From Pycnopodia helianthoides (lineage: Eukaryota; Echinodermata; Asteroidea; Forcipulatida; Asteriidae): a DNA stretch of 64,000 nucleotides. The position numbers and the translations under genes were made by a program. The notes under the pieces are model-generated. The model had not been told where the DNA came from, ran no database searches, and was given only the letters and a program-made list of their open reading frames with translations. The DNA lies in NCBI GenBank assembly GCA_032158295.1, contig CM063254.1:19792147-19856146 (forward strand), given 5' to 3'. This document shows positions 16,700 to 29,899 of this stretch, one piece after another. Position 1 is the first letter of the stretch. Each line of letters begins with the position of its first letter.

Positions 16700-19274
16700 A
16701 TTTCAATCGACATCCTAATTAAAACCAGCGTCTGTCATTGGTTGAATGCGCGCAGGTGATGAGCTGATTGGTTAAAGGTTTATGGATGTAATTTATGGGT
16801 TTTCCTTTTCATTTTCGGCAAATATGCGGACAATTTAATCATGGTTTTACTCTATTTCGCCAGAAATTGAAAAATTCTCAAAACACCCATTCAATTTGAA
16901 ATGAATTCAATTTGGATTAATTCAATTTGGATTGAGTGACGATTTTAACTGAAGCGGCAAAATCATCGCTTTTATACAAATCCATGAAAGTGAATAGGCT
17001 GTTTCTTTGCCGAAAATTACCCGGAAAACCAAAACCTATATCATGATGGTTCTATATAACGGGATGACCAAAAATAGTTTGAAAAGGCTACATTCCTTAA
17101 AGTATCATGATTTAAAGAAGCATTCAAACGCTAGTGAACAATTGGATTGGTTCAATACCAATTACATTACTTAAAAAGTATAGGCCCTACTTTTACAAAG
17201 TCACTCAGTAACACATTCAGTAAAAAGTACCAAGTCAGTCATACAGTGTTGAAAAGATTGGATCTAACGAATAAAAATGTAATGAAAATAGCATGAAAAA
17301 CGTTTTAACTTGTTAATTACTTTATCAATCAGTGAATTCTGAATTAAAAACTGACTTCTATTGATATATTCCGAAGAAGAAAAAAATGTTGTCGACGAGA
17401 AAGTATTTTCCTATCACAACTTCATCCCAAACTGATGAAGTAAATCAACTTCTGAGATCATTACAAGTTGCATCTTGATTGTGTGGTTTTGATTTACTGA
17501 CCACAAGCCAACATTCCGCTTTGAGTGTCCCTTTTTTATCACCTGCAAGCCTCACCCGGTATGTACTGAAAATATCATGTTACCTAATAGTAGCATTTTG
17601 AATTATACAGAATAGCACCAGACAACTTCTCATTCCTACTTCGGTTAAGTTAAATGGGGATGAATTAATGTTATCCGTGAATTAAAGTTATGACTGCAGA
17701 AGACTTTGTTGCCATTGTTATCTATACAGATATATAGTTCTACCCCATCAAGAATTGTCCTCTCCCTTTCGTCTCCTCTCGCCATTTTACCTTGTTCCCT
17801 GACACACAGCAATAGTCATTACGTGTTAATTATCACATACTAAATAAGAACAGACTATTCGTGTTTCCTGCCTCACTTTCTCCTAATAAATTTACTGCAG
17901 GAAGAAAAAACTACCATAAAATGCTTAACATTTATTAACATTTTGACTAAAAGTTGTATATCCTATACTGATATACAAACTCAGTCTTCTACGAACATCC
18001 TTGTTGAAACCATTTTAGTTTTCTCATTTTGAATAAAATCGTAATTTGTTTTCCATAACTTCAAATTTTTACACAAAGTCAGAGTCCATTCCTCCGATAA
18101 GCTACTTCAATATCAGTCATTTCATAAGACTACCTCGAGATATGGAAGCCAATATCAAAAATTTCATAAGACTATACCTCGAGATATGAAAGCCAATGGC
18201 ACTACATACACCCCACAGCTGTATTACTCATAATGGCTAATTTGTCGGCTTCTGAAGTGTATTGCATGCACTCAGTCTTACAATACCAATCGGTCTCAGT
18301 TCCGATGAATCCTGCAAACCCACCAGACGAGTTTGAAATTATCGTTGTACCATACATCACTCTGTCATGCCTCTCTATACGAGAAACTGCACTTAATAGA
18401 GCAGACACTAGCGATAATGATACATCCGTTGACGGTTTTTTCCCCCTTGCCTCCAAATCCGGCAGGGAAGTGCTTATGGCGAGAGTATTGCTGGTGTTTT
18501 ATCCACCTGAGGACATCAAAGAAACCACGGCAGCAGGTCGAGATTACCGGTGAAGCGACTCCGGAAGATGGCCGTTTACTGGGCTCAAATGACGCGCTCA
18601 GATGAAACTTGATCCCCGCTAAAATACGACTATCGTCCGGACGTAGGGTTCCAGTGCTTTATACCATGGTATACACGAGATGGAAGCGATTAGAAAAGAT
18701 GACATATACAGCGGAGTGTTTGCCAATTGGCTGTTTTTATCTCCTTTTTTTATTTTGTGAAAAACAATCTCGTACATATTTCTCTTCGATTACAAAACCA
18801 ATTGCCTGAAGGAATATATATGTGGATCTGGCAAGCATGAATAAACCGTCTATTATGAAGTTTCATCTATTATTACTGGTATATTGGAGACAAAAAACCA
18901 ACAACGCATCTTACATTTTATCTAACAGATCTTGAAATCAAAGCAAATACAATATGCATTTGGTACAAGCCTTTAATTGCAAATTGCAAGTTGTTGATAA
19001 AAAACATGTGCAGGTGATCCAGAGGCGAAATTAAGATAATTTTAAGGGGGGGCACAACGGGTGCACCATTTTTTTCGGGGGTGGGGGACTTCTGGCATAT
19101 TAAAACTGTAGCTCGCCTTTGAATTAGTTGATATACAAGATGTAAATCTACGCAATACCAGACATGCCCTTTTTACTGCTCTTGTTATGGGCCGTCTATT
19201 ATTTCTATTTGACAGTCTGACGTGGAGGTAAAAATAAATACATTGTCTGCGTGTAAATAGAAAAATAGTATTGT
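16700..19274. other. Intergenic, no gene seen
   Basis: AT-rich DNA with no supported coding segment. A short two-copy tandem duplication lies at 18110-18195. The block 18200-18810 has higher GC and overlapping ORFs in several frames (106 codons from ATG 18233), none with a recognisable domain. It is a repeat-poor block and possibly a conserved element. Confidence 0.5.
18110..18195. repeat. Two-copy tandem duplication, about 43 bp
   Basis: Two imperfect copies share TTTCATAAGACTA and CCTCGAGATATG followed by AAGCCA. They differ by a TA insertion and a few substitutions. Confidence 0.8.
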
Positions 19275-19572
19275 TTGGTTTAACCCTTTCACTGATGTAT
19301 GTAAATCACTGTCTACTCAGTAGATTCCCGAGTTCTGTGGAAACAATCCAGTCATAATACTCGGGTGAGACTCGAACCCACGACCTTTGCCATTCTAGAG
19401 CAGATGTACTATCAAGACACCTGCTCTAGAATGACAAAGTGGCTCTAGAATGGCAAAGGTCGTGTGTTCAAATCCAACCCGAGTAATATGCCTGTGGATT
19501 TTTTCCACAGAACTCGGGAAAGTACTGAGTACATACGCTGCTAAACATACATCAGTGAAAGGTTAAAACCAA
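19275..19572. mobile_element. Foldback element with inverted tRNA-like arms
   Basis: A 298 bp inverted repeat. The outer arms are TTGGTTTAACCCTTTCACTG and its imperfect complement ending CAGTGAAAGGTTAAAACCAA. Further in, CCCGAGTTCTGTGG pairs with CCACAGAACTCGGG. The innermost arms are CTAGAATGGCAAAGGTCGTG-type tRNA-like segments in opposite orientations, each with an RNA polymerase III B-box-like sequence (GGTTCGAGTCTC on the minus strand, GTTCAAATCCAAC on the plus strand). Another partial copy occurs at 58098-58240. Confidence 0.82.
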
Positions 19573-21374
19573 TAAAAATATTTTCTTCATCTCCATCTCC
19601 GGTGCAAATTTACCATCTATTAGAAAAATAGTGTTGAACATTGAGCAAAACTACATACAAACTTTTTCGGGTAATTTGTAATCTTTAAGCTCCAGATTTC
19701 AAATGGGCGGGGGGCGGGGGGCGCACGGACCCCTTTCATTATGTAACTGGTGTGCATTGAAGGGCTTTACTGAACACCGTCTTTGGAAGATTTTTAATTG
19801 CTCCAGTTTTTTGACTCAACATTTTGAACCGATCATTTACGAATAATAACGTCCTTAGCGGCCATTGTGCTTTTTTAGGATTAGGCTCAAAACGAGGTTG
19901 ATGTTCTAAATAGTCAGGTATCAAAACTAAATCCACTGCCAGTGCGTTTGTCTTCAATGCAGTTCTACTGGGAGCCTAACTACTTAGTATCTGTGGTAGG
20001 TTTCTAATTGTTTGGTATGGACACCAAATTAATAAGGCATTATTTAAGAAAAATCTAAAAATAATTCTTGATTACTGACTGAATTATTTTGCGAGTCTTC
20101 ATGATTAAACCAGAAAATACAATTGAAATGCTCTAAATGACTGTTGACATTTCCATAGCAAACAAACACCCTCAGTTGTCATTCCTCAGTTGATGAATTT
20201 TGTTTTGGGACTCTCAAAATAAATCAAGATGGTTTCTCTGATTGGGATAATTAAAGTAAGTTTAAATAATTAAAGTAAGTTTAGATGAAACCCCTGTAGT
20301 CATGTGCAATATTTATATTAACTGAAATTTAGATTTGCGTTTATGGACAGTTATACATGGGTCACCCTAATTAAACATGGTAGAAAAGAAGAAGAAGAAA
20401 CAACTATTGGTGGTTTTATAACATCAAGAGTAAACTATTCCACAAGTGTTTAGATTAGGATGAGCCCGGAATGGACTGAGACAAGTCGACATCGGGGCCC
20501 AAGGATAGCTCAATCAAAAAAACCAAACACAACGTCATGCGAATCCTTGCGTTAAACTGTTATCCTAAATCAAACTGAAACAAAATGGCATGTCACACAA
20601 TACAATAGACGACTTAAATACTCCAATGATTGCTTTAAACTCGCCACTGCTATCGTGCAACTCATTAGCAAGACAAGCAAACCACCGCCGGTGTGGATAG
20701 CTTTATTTGCATCTCGATTATTTCTGACAGATGACTATTTACATCATGATGTTTAAGTGATATTGCAAATAATTAGACAGAACCAGTCCTAACTGATGTG
20801 TTTACCGTTGCGGATCGTGTGAAATTAATTTCATGGATTATGGCTCGGTTGGTTAATGACTGTGTCCGCGATCAATATCAATTTGTCCCAGTTGTTGCTG
20901 AGAACGCTACCGTGAATCTAGCCCTGTCTCCCCGTAAAGCACTGGGAGGTCGAGGCACTTTATTGCTTAATTTGCCGTGCGGCTAATCAGCATTGTAATT
21001 CCAACAATAGTCATTTTTCTATCACAGACTGCTTTGTTTCAATTAGGAGTTAATTGTTACAGTGAAAGACGGCTAGTGGCGTATAATGCCCCTGATCGCG
21101 TCTATATCAAGTTATGTTTGCATTAATCATTAAGTGAGACCATGGCAGGACTAATAACACTTAGATCAGTTGAGTTCTTTGTTAAGTAATGTTAAATCAA
21201 ACCACTATGAGACCAGTGCAAGAACAGTTACAACCAGTTGAGACAACGATCGGTTCAACTCATATCAATAGCAAAATGACTAACGTCAACCCATATAAAT
21301 AAAAATTAAAATTAAATAAAAACCCAAAGAAAAAAAAAAGGAAAAAACAACAAAACCAAACCAAAACCGAAACC

Positions 21375-21510
21375 AAACAACAACAACGACAACAACAACA
21401 GCAGTAGCAGCAGCAGCAGCAGCAATATCAGCAGCAATAACAACAGCAACAGCAGCAGCAACAACAACAAAATCAGCAGCAACAGCAGCAAAAAAAAAAC
21501 AACAGCAGCA
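21375..21510. repeat. CAA/CAG microsatellite
   Basis: Mixed CAA and CAG triplets with ATA and poly-A interruptions. The minus strand reads poly-Leu. No flanking coding sequence makes this a polyglutamine tract of a gene. Confidence 0.9.
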
Positions 21511-24500
21511 GTTAGAAGACAGAAGATAGAAGATTTGATTAAAACAATACCATACACTTTGTCATCAGCAGACAGATTAATTAATATGAAAATGTTACAT
21601 CAATGTGTACAAACAGCTAAGCTACGGTAGTGTATACAGTGTGTACAGTGTACAATTACAATACGGCGTATTTCCGTTGTTCAGTTTAAGGTTTTTTTTC
21701 CCTTCTACATAAGAAAAGGGGGTATTACGTTTTGTCATGACAATACCCAGCCGAAGAGTATAAACTTTCGCCGATAAAAGATTTCATCTTGGAATTGGCG
21801 TTTAAATGGGATCCTATTCCCCCTAATTATTTTTCCAATTTGGACAAAATGTGGCTGATTCCAAGCTCGTAATACTGCCCTTGCCACGTCGATTACCCAG
21901 TCAGATATTCTGTTTCACTTTGTCATGTACGTACAAAAGTCATCATCAGTTCCATCAGGAATCCCCCACGGCAGTGTAAGTTCATCCCGCCCACTGTTTG
22001 TCTTTCCTCGTCGCATTTTTTTCGTCTTCTTCTTCATCCTTTCCACTAAAGACGAACGTCGGTGGTTTTTTTCTCTCTCCTGTGCCTGCCTTCTCAGTTC
22101 GGAACAGAGACTATATGGCATTTCCAATATATAAAAAAAAGTGCAAAATAATTAGAAATGATTAGGGTCCTGTAACGGTGAGATTAGTCCTAACAAGTCT
22201 AATGGTAATCACAGCCATTTGAAGCTATTGGTTTCTGTCAGCAATCCTCGTTGTATTTCCTTATGGTTCTAGGCTAACATGCGTCTATCCATCACGGGTG
22301 TGCTGGACACTAAGCCAGCCACAAATTGACGAGTAAAGTGCGTTTCAGGACCACTCACTCGTCAGCAGTTTGTTCTGAATTACCGCGGGGGGGGGGGGCT
22401 GAAATTCCATCCTACCTGCCCCCTTTCTCCCATGGCGGCGATGAATAAATTAGCAATTGGACCAAATTGTATTCTCGTCCAGCAATTGTGTAGATTGATT
22501 TGAATAAAACCCGAGTTGTTAATGCAATTTGCCTTCATTATCTTCCAGTAAGATCTACTTTGTGAGCGATGGATTAGAACCCGTAAAAATAATAAAACAA
22601 ATACTGTGTTCGGTTTGTAATTATTATCACTGTCTAAGATGTTGCAGGTATTATACTTCAAACATTTTCATCCAGAATTTGTGTAATACATTACCGATAT
22701 TCTGTGCCTGATTTTTGACGGAGGCAACCGAGGCAATCGCCTCCATGCCCGCCCCTGGTCATTGCATTGGTGCCCCTTGAAATGTTCCTTTAGAAATTTA
22801 CAATTTCCTTATAGCGGTGCCCTTTGCAAACGCCCTCTTGCCCTGGCCCTCTTAAACACGAAGCATCATGCCTCGTATCCATTATACCAAATCTCAACAA
22901 ATATGAAATTATATGATTTACATACAGTGATGTGTATTGCACACAGAATATTCTCAACATTTACAGTAGCGTCATCGACTTTGTTCACACGTAACTTTTG
23001 ACACAAAACAATTATCACAAAACAACATCAACATCAACATCTATCAAATCCAGTGAATATGACGTCACTCCACGGTAGAAAACAAAAACCGTTTTACTTC
23101 TTGATCAAAACATGTATTTAAAGACAAGATTTGCACATTGACGTAATTGAAGATGATCTAGTAACATTAGATAACACACTTCAGCAGAAACAGTATGTGC
23201 ACAAACTTCTGCAGCTATTTTTTATTAAGATTAAGAATTAAGATTTTGCATATTAACTGAGGAATTGTTGACAATTCCAGCCGATAAATGTAAAGATTCT
23301 GATAACATTCAAATGGAAAGAGTTCCTAAACAAACAAGGATTAACATTTTGTCTTTGGCTACATACAAAAAAAAACAGCGTATTATATTGGCATTAAAAT
23401 CCTGAAAGCAAACAAAACCCATTAATGGTAAGCTTCGGTTTTTATGAATTACAAACAAAACTAGGATTTTAGAATCGAAACTGTTGCTCGACAAACCATT
23501 ACGTTCCTTTTGGCTACCAATCTACCACTAGGTGGCCTGCGGCACCACCGGCACTACTGTGGGACTATCGGAAGTAACCCATCGTCTTTCTACCACAAGT
23601 AACCATCGGCAAGACTGTGGGTAACATCGGAACAGACCCCATCGTCAAAAGTAACGATGGTCCATCTCAATCAGTCAGATTGCCTCCCAAATCGCACTCA
23701 AGGGCCACAAGCAGATGACAACAACACCAGCTTTATGACAGGCAACCGTTAAGAAACGAGCACATATTAACGGCTCTGACAGCAATCTTGCTAAACTAGG
23801 GTTGCCGGGCTCAACCTATCCACTCTTCTCTCTATAGTCAAATAGCAATTTGGGAAAGAGACAGAAAAAAAAGCAATTTCTTATTTGCGAATTGAGACAC
23901 ATGTAGCTTGGCTTCCATATGATTGCTCGGCGAGTAATGAGCATTTTACAAGGATGCATTAGTTTATAATAGAAAAGAAATGGCCGTCAGCGGGTAGAGG
24001 TTATGGACATTGCTTATACAGCTAATGAAACCGTTCTTAAAAGCTCGGGCAATATGAGACTGTAGGACCACTCAGCGTTGCTTTCCTTAGTAGGCAGAAA
24101 CCAAGATATTAATCTAAGAAGACAAAAAAGACTCTTTGCTTTCATCAAGAAATACTCAACAACACGAGGGAAGGGCCATATGACTTTTTGATGTGTAGGT
24201 ATAATAATAACTCAAATCAATTTGTAAAGAAACCGTCATAGAATTGTTATCTCGTTTTATAATTTCTAGGTCGAAAAAAGAAGAAGCCGAAGATTGATAT
24301 TTCGTTCAGTTTTGCTCGTTCAGGCAATGTAACACGAGTTAATTTATTTTAACTTGCACAGTGATAGAACTGTAAAAGAACAGATGAAATGTTTGTTCAA
24401 ATAATATTAAATACGTTTTTCCAAAATTGTTGAATGGGGAAAATCAAAATATGTATAATTGATTGACATCCCGACTCGACATGAAGCTGACGTGGGGGAG

Positions 24501-24531
24501 GTACAACAATACAACGGTGTGGCCTTTCCGT

Positions 24532-24590
24532 GTTTAATCCCGTGAGCTTAATCCTGTAGGCTTAATCCCGTGAGCTTAATCCTGTATAGG
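24532..24590. repeat. Short tandem duplication of CTTAATCC units
   Basis: Alternating GCTTAATCCCGTGA and GCTTAATCCTGTA blocks, about two copies of a 28 bp unit plus a partial copy. Confidence 0.75.
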
Positions 24591-27384
24591 TTTTTGAAAA
24601 GAACATTGCCATGGATCTCAGAAGTTTGATTTGATTTGATTCTATTCGGATAAAACACAGCAAAAAACATGGCACAAATTATACACAATGACAGGAGAAA
24701 ACGAAAACCAAAATAGAAAACAAGAAAGAAAAACTGCACAAAAATCATCCAAGGATAGCCCCACATAGCCAATAACTTAGACTTATTTCCATTGGGGTCC
24801 TTACGGAGAAATGGCAAAAGCGAATAAACAAAGCAAGAGAAAAAAAATCAATTTATTTATATAAATCCTCGAAAAGAGAGAGAGAGAGTTGATGATTCAG
24901 ACAATTGAACCGATGACAAATCAAGTTGTTTGCAAGATCCCTCTACGTTATTGACGCTGTATTCAACTAAGAGTGACATTGAAAACCAACAATGTTCTTC
25001 TTCATTGTTTGTTTGTTTTCGGCAGTAAATATGCTGACGTTTCGTGATTGCTGATAAATAACCATTTGTGTGCTTATAAAGGCAACATTAGGTTTCCCGT
25101 CGGGGTTGAAGTATACAAAAATAACTTCTCCGCAAGTATGAAAAAACAGAACTCTGATGACATATCAGAAATGCACTGCATTACAAACTTGAGGTGTTTT
25201 TAAAGATTTTAATTACTCTCTTTTTGGGGGGAGAGATGAGATGGCGTGCAACGAGAAAAGCCCGAGACCTCTGCTGATTAGCTAGTAATCAGCGTGATGT
25301 ACCCGGGACAAAGCTACTAATCCACGGTATTGCAAGGCTTCCCCCTACGCGGTGATGAATCTATTTATTACGGAACTTGTCTGTAATGATGTATACGCCT
25401 TGCACTCAGATCACACGCTGTAGGGTGATTAGACACAAGGGTGGCATGGCAAAATACGGACAGGCTTTATTTGTCATCAAAATTAGTATTATTTTAAAAT
25501 TGCGAATTCGGGAAAGTGGGTCTATTGTGTGCAAAATGAACCGTTCCAGACGTCATATGGTCAAAACACAAACAAGTTGGAGTTTGCAAGGCTCCTAAAT
25601 TAATACAGCAATAGGTTTATCAAGAAGGAAAACAAAAACAAACACCCCCCCAAAAAAAACACAAAAAAACATTGCACGCTGATACTTTATTTGTTTGAAA
25701 TACAAAAAATACAATAAAAAGGGGGGGGGGGGAGAATGCCAATAAAAAGCTAACAGTTTAACTAAGTTTTACGATAGGCTCACATTTAAGTCAATTTCGT
25801 TTTTATCACTTCTAAGTATTTGGATGAAAGAAAAGTCCGAATAAAGTGACTGTGTTATATCCTTCGTCATTTAGCTGCCAAACAAACCAACAAGTACATT
25901 TCTGAAGTCACAAGCGGAGACGAGTTGTCTACATGTACACGATGCGACCCATCACCTGGTAGAGTTTGCCTTGAGTCTAAAACGCAATGGCAAAGCAGGC
26001 TGTTGTATATCACTGAACGGGTTTCTGACTTGCAATGCGGGGCGCAGAGCATCCTCTTTTGTGCCGGGAAAGTTGGGCAATTCTGTGCTACAATAGGGAA
26101 CAACTTGCGGCAGTTTAGCGGGCCATGGCCGGCTCCAAATAGTCTTGCCTCGAACAATGGTTCCACACGTCATTCATAAAAAAAGACAAAAAATGCCGAA
26201 GTCAGACGAAGAACTGGTTTAAGGTTTCGATACACAGTGTTTAGTGAATCTGGATGGAAGAGTACAGACTGATAAATGTTTGTCGTAATACTAGTATAGA
26301 ATTAAAGTAAAACCGTCCATCCATCAAACTTAGAGACTGTGATTGAAAGATGTACCATGTATATTGTATACTACTACTACTATACAGTCATGAGTTTTAC
26401 GTGCTGCTATATTAAAGAGCTAAATGGGTGGTAAATCCCCCCTCTCCTGTCCTAGGCACTGCCTCCAGTGGACAATGCACATTATTTATGGGTTCACATT
26501 TACATCGTTGACCTGCATTCATGTCTACATTAATGTGACAGGTGAAAAGGAAATACAAACATGAAAAACATATGATTACATAAATGCTTCATTCGGTTCC
26601 AAACCAGAGTGGGCTCTTAATTAGTTGTGAACACACATTAAATTACTTTTGATTAAAGCCAAAAAGGGTAACGTCATTACTGAAAATTAAACAAACTTTA
26701 CACACAAGATTTCCTATTGTGACGAATACCGATCAGATAAAGAACTAATTGAAATTAAACTTCTCGATTGGTACCCGACACATAAATAATCAACCTCGCT
26801 CCACCATTACATTGTTAGTTGAATATGTAACATAATTCATAGGTCTACTATTTATTTCGTTGTTCCTTATGACTGTAATAAAGTTGTTGGCTTTTAAACA
26901 TTTTCTTTTTAAAGAACCAAGTTTGAGGAAAGGTGTACAGACCAAGGCTTGGCCTACTCCTCGAGGCCAAAGTCACAACAGGATGTCTACAATTGTACTT
27001 ATTACAAGTCCCACAGGTGCACAACTCCACTTTGGGTACACTGGACTGGTACGTGAAGGGGACGGATACTTGATCTCTAAGGAATAAAAATAAAGGTTGT
27101 TGGAGGATGGAATAGAGGCGGTATACTTGGTTGATAAATGTCCCGACTCGCACTTGATGGGTTACATCCACTGTCACTCATACTACCTCATTAAGAACCA
27201 AAACCATGAAAAGATGTAAACATCTCACAAGACATCTTCAAGATGTGACTGCTGACCAACGAGCCCTCCTTACAGCCCTGAAAGCATGGTCTCTAATGAA
27301 GAGGGGTGAGCAGTTAAACGTTAATAAGGCTGAAGGAGTGAGGGACAGAAGATAATTCGGGCTTCATGGTCCCCCGGTTGGCGG

Positions 27385-27455
27385 GGGTTGGGACTCACGG
27401 CAGACAGGTTGGGACTCACGGCAGACAGGTTGGGACTCACGGCAGACAGGTTGGT
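27385..27455. repeat. 21 bp minisatellite, about 3.3 copies
   Basis: Three nearly perfect copies of TTGGGACTCACGGCAGACAG plus G, followed by a diverging copy. Because 21 is a multiple of three, the frame stays open and gives a repetitive GTHGRQV peptide. This is an artefact. Confidence 0.9.
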
Positions 27456-27843
27456 GCGCCGGCAGCGTCGGGGATCATCAGTAGACTTTGTTCGAAACAA
27501 AAAGATCGACCGACAAGGTCGCCTGCTAAATGTACAAGAGTCTCCATGTCCAGTTACTTAATCGACCTGCTTACGACTTGGATTGTTTCTCTTCTACACC
27601 GCTAGTAAAACATAAGTGGGCTTAAACCGGGCTAATCTCGCCAATCCCTTATCTACTGATCCGCTATTGTACCCGTGCCGCCATAATGGCCGGGAGTCTT
27701 GCTGCCACTTAAATGGTGATTGTTGTACATGTATTTATGTTTGTCATTTTACGGTACAGTCAATTTGTCTATCTTCCCCATCCTCTACTGGGATGGTGGA
27801 AGGTTACTCGTTGTTCACATTGAGGACACGATAGAACACAAAT

Positions 27844-27903
27844 AGGGAGGTGGTGGTGGTGGTGGGGGGGGGGGGGGAGGTGGGTGGGTGTGGGGGGGGG
27901 GGT
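27844..27903 (+). repeat. G-rich tract with G-quadruplex potential
   Basis: About 60 bases with GGTGGTGGTGG followed by runs of 10-14 G. Many closely spaced G-tracts of three or more satisfy the usual G-quadruplex pattern. Similar shorter G-runs occur at 42736-42780, 45330-45346 and 55809-55838. Confidence 0.85.
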
Positions 27904-28416
27904 CTCAAGTGGACGTGTTTCATTACAAGCATTGTTCTCTAATCTGCACTTAAGGACTCCAAGTTGCTTCTAAGTAAACGAATGGATAAAAGACAAAAAC
28001 AACATCTAGCTTTCTGTTCGAGAACTAAAGACACTTAGCTGGTATTAGCAACAAGAGTTCGTTGAGAATAACTACCTGCGTCTCAATAACCAAGACACCA
28101 ATTGCAAATAGAATTAGGGCCCAAAATATTAATTAAAAAACCCAATAGGTTGACATTGAATAAAATATTATTAGGACAATAATTTGTGCAGAAAAAGTGT
28201 CGGTGAAATCCCAACATGTTTTACGGAATTGTCATCAATACAACTTTTGAAGTCAATAAACCAAATTCAATGGGATCACAACAGTAAATTCTCCGGATGG
28301 GTTGGTACTGGTATGGAACTCACGATCGAGGGCGCTATCTCATATCCAGTCTAACCACGAATCAATACCCCGATAATTATCAATATACTACACTTTGTCT
28401 TTATACGACTCGGGGT

Positions 28417-28531
28417 GCGTCCGAATTGGCGGCTACAGCTACGGCTACATCACCGCGTCATCGTGAGTTGAAGTCATAGGACGTCCTTAGCAACAGTCGT
28501 AGCTGTAGCCAAAGCAACCAATTCGGATACT
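28417..28531. mobile_element. Short foldback MITE, GGCTACAGCTACGGC family, copy 1
   Basis: Inverted termini: left GTCCGAATTGGCGGCTACAG, right CTGTAGCCAAAGCAACCAAT ending TCGGATAC. The core contains GACGTCCTTAGCAACAGTCG, which is also present in the 46.8 kb copy. It is non-autonomous with no ORF of interest. Confidence 0.78.
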
Positions 28532-28973
28532 TCCTCGATCTGTTAAGTTATTACAATCATCATGACCTCAGATACTTTGACCTAGGCCTATTTCTTACTT
28601 CTATCGAGGTCAACGCCTCTACTTATCTACATGTAAAGTCAGTGTCATTCAACAACATAAACTATCGTTCGAAAAATAATCAAACCCTGATCTACAATTT
28701 GTAGTTCGTTTCCCAATATACGCTGAATAAATCAACAAGTGCGCCCTCTTTAATTCACTTGCACAAAAAGTAACAACTCAAACCAAATGAGGGCGCCCTT
28801 GTGGGAACTTACAGACGGGGCCAAGTTTGTGCAAGGACTATTCTTGTCAGTTCGAGGCAGATATTGCCTGGTACCCAACACGTTTTTGTACACGAGTACC
28901 AGTTTGATAAAACAGTTTGATAACAATGAGTTACATGCACAGTAGCTTGGGTTTACTTAAATAGCCAAATACT

Positions 28974-29280
28974 ATAGCCAAATACACCCAAGTTTCCAAA
29001 TCAAGGAACTGTTGTTATTAGACTTAGCTGAAGCACGACCGAAGCAATAGCCGAATACGCCCAATTTCCAAATCGATGAAATGTCATTAAAGATTTAGCC
29101 GAAGAAACAGCCCAATATGCCCAATTTCAAAATCAAGGAAATGTCGTTAAAGACTTAGCCGAAGTGATAGCCCAAAATACGCCCAATTTTGAAATCAAGG
29201 AAATGTCGTTAAAGATTTAGCCGAAGCAATAGCCAAATACACCCAATTTCCAAATCGAGGAAATGTTAGAGAATGTCACT
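28974..29280. repeat. Minisatellite, about 60 bp unit, 5 copies
   Basis: Five diverged copies containing GAAGCAATAGCC, AATACRCCCAATTTCCAAAT and GGAAATGTCGTTAAAGATTT. The period is 60-62 bp. The array abuts the foldback element that starts at 29370. Confidence 0.88.
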
Positions 29281-29369
29281 GAAGAAGCTCAAACAAAGCC
29301 AAAGCCAAATAAACAAAGCCATAGCCAACTATGTCCAATCAGCAAATTGTGCATTTTATTTGAATAATG

Positions 29370-29663
29370 TCTGGTACAGTGACTTGCTTACTCCAAGTTA
29401 CAGCTTAAATTTGAATTCCTCAGACTAATGAGACAGTTGCTATGCCACATGATTCAGGGCAAGCTTTTGTGTAGTTAGCCAACATAAGAGATGGCGAACA
29501 CCCAAACATGATTCTGAATGAATGTGTATGGCACAACGGTACAAGGGTTTGCTCATCTTGAGGTTGCTATACAAAAGCTTGCCCCGAACCATTTGACATA
29601 GCAACTGTCTCTGTAATCTGAGGAATTCAAATTAAAAAACAGTAATCAAGTCACTGTACCAGA
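29370..29663. mobile_element. Foldback MITE, 294 bp, TCTGGTACAGTGACTTG termini
   Basis: The left terminus TCTGGTACAGTGACTTG is the exact complement of the right terminus CAAGTCACTGTACCAGA. Pairing continues inward through TTTGAATTCCTCAGA, GACAGTTGCTATG and GGCAAGCTTTTGT. The unpaired centre is about 29472-29570. No transposase and no clear target duplication. Confidence 0.85.
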
Positions 29664-29899
29664 CTTGACTCATATCTAATTCACAATTGGCTTTTCCAAA
29701 ACAACTTGGGCTAGAGCTGGGACTACACAACTCTTTGATAGATGCACATTACATGTATCCGCAAGTAACAAAGTACGGAATAGCAAAATCAGCTTGGATT
29801 AATCTGTCAATTCATTCGGCGAGTGAATACTTAATTATGCCTTCGAGCTTCCTAACTGAATGGATTGTAAACTACAAATCACCATGGTAATACTTACAT

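Larger units (their letters stand above)
19620..27384. other. Intergenic desert, no gene seen
   Basis: No homeobox or other recognisable coding exon. It contains a CAA/CAG microsatellite (21375-21510), G-runs (22384-22398, 25721-25733), a short TTAATCC-type tandem (24532-24590), and GC-richer repeat-poor blocks near 23520-23830, 25220-25380 and 25880-26170. These blocks have multi-frame ORFs without domains. Confidence 0.5.

Noticed and set aside
18233..18553. ATG ORF of 106 codons, +, with overlapping ORFs on both strands
   Set aside because: Several frames are open over the same block, which points to composition or a conserved non-coding element; no domain recognised.
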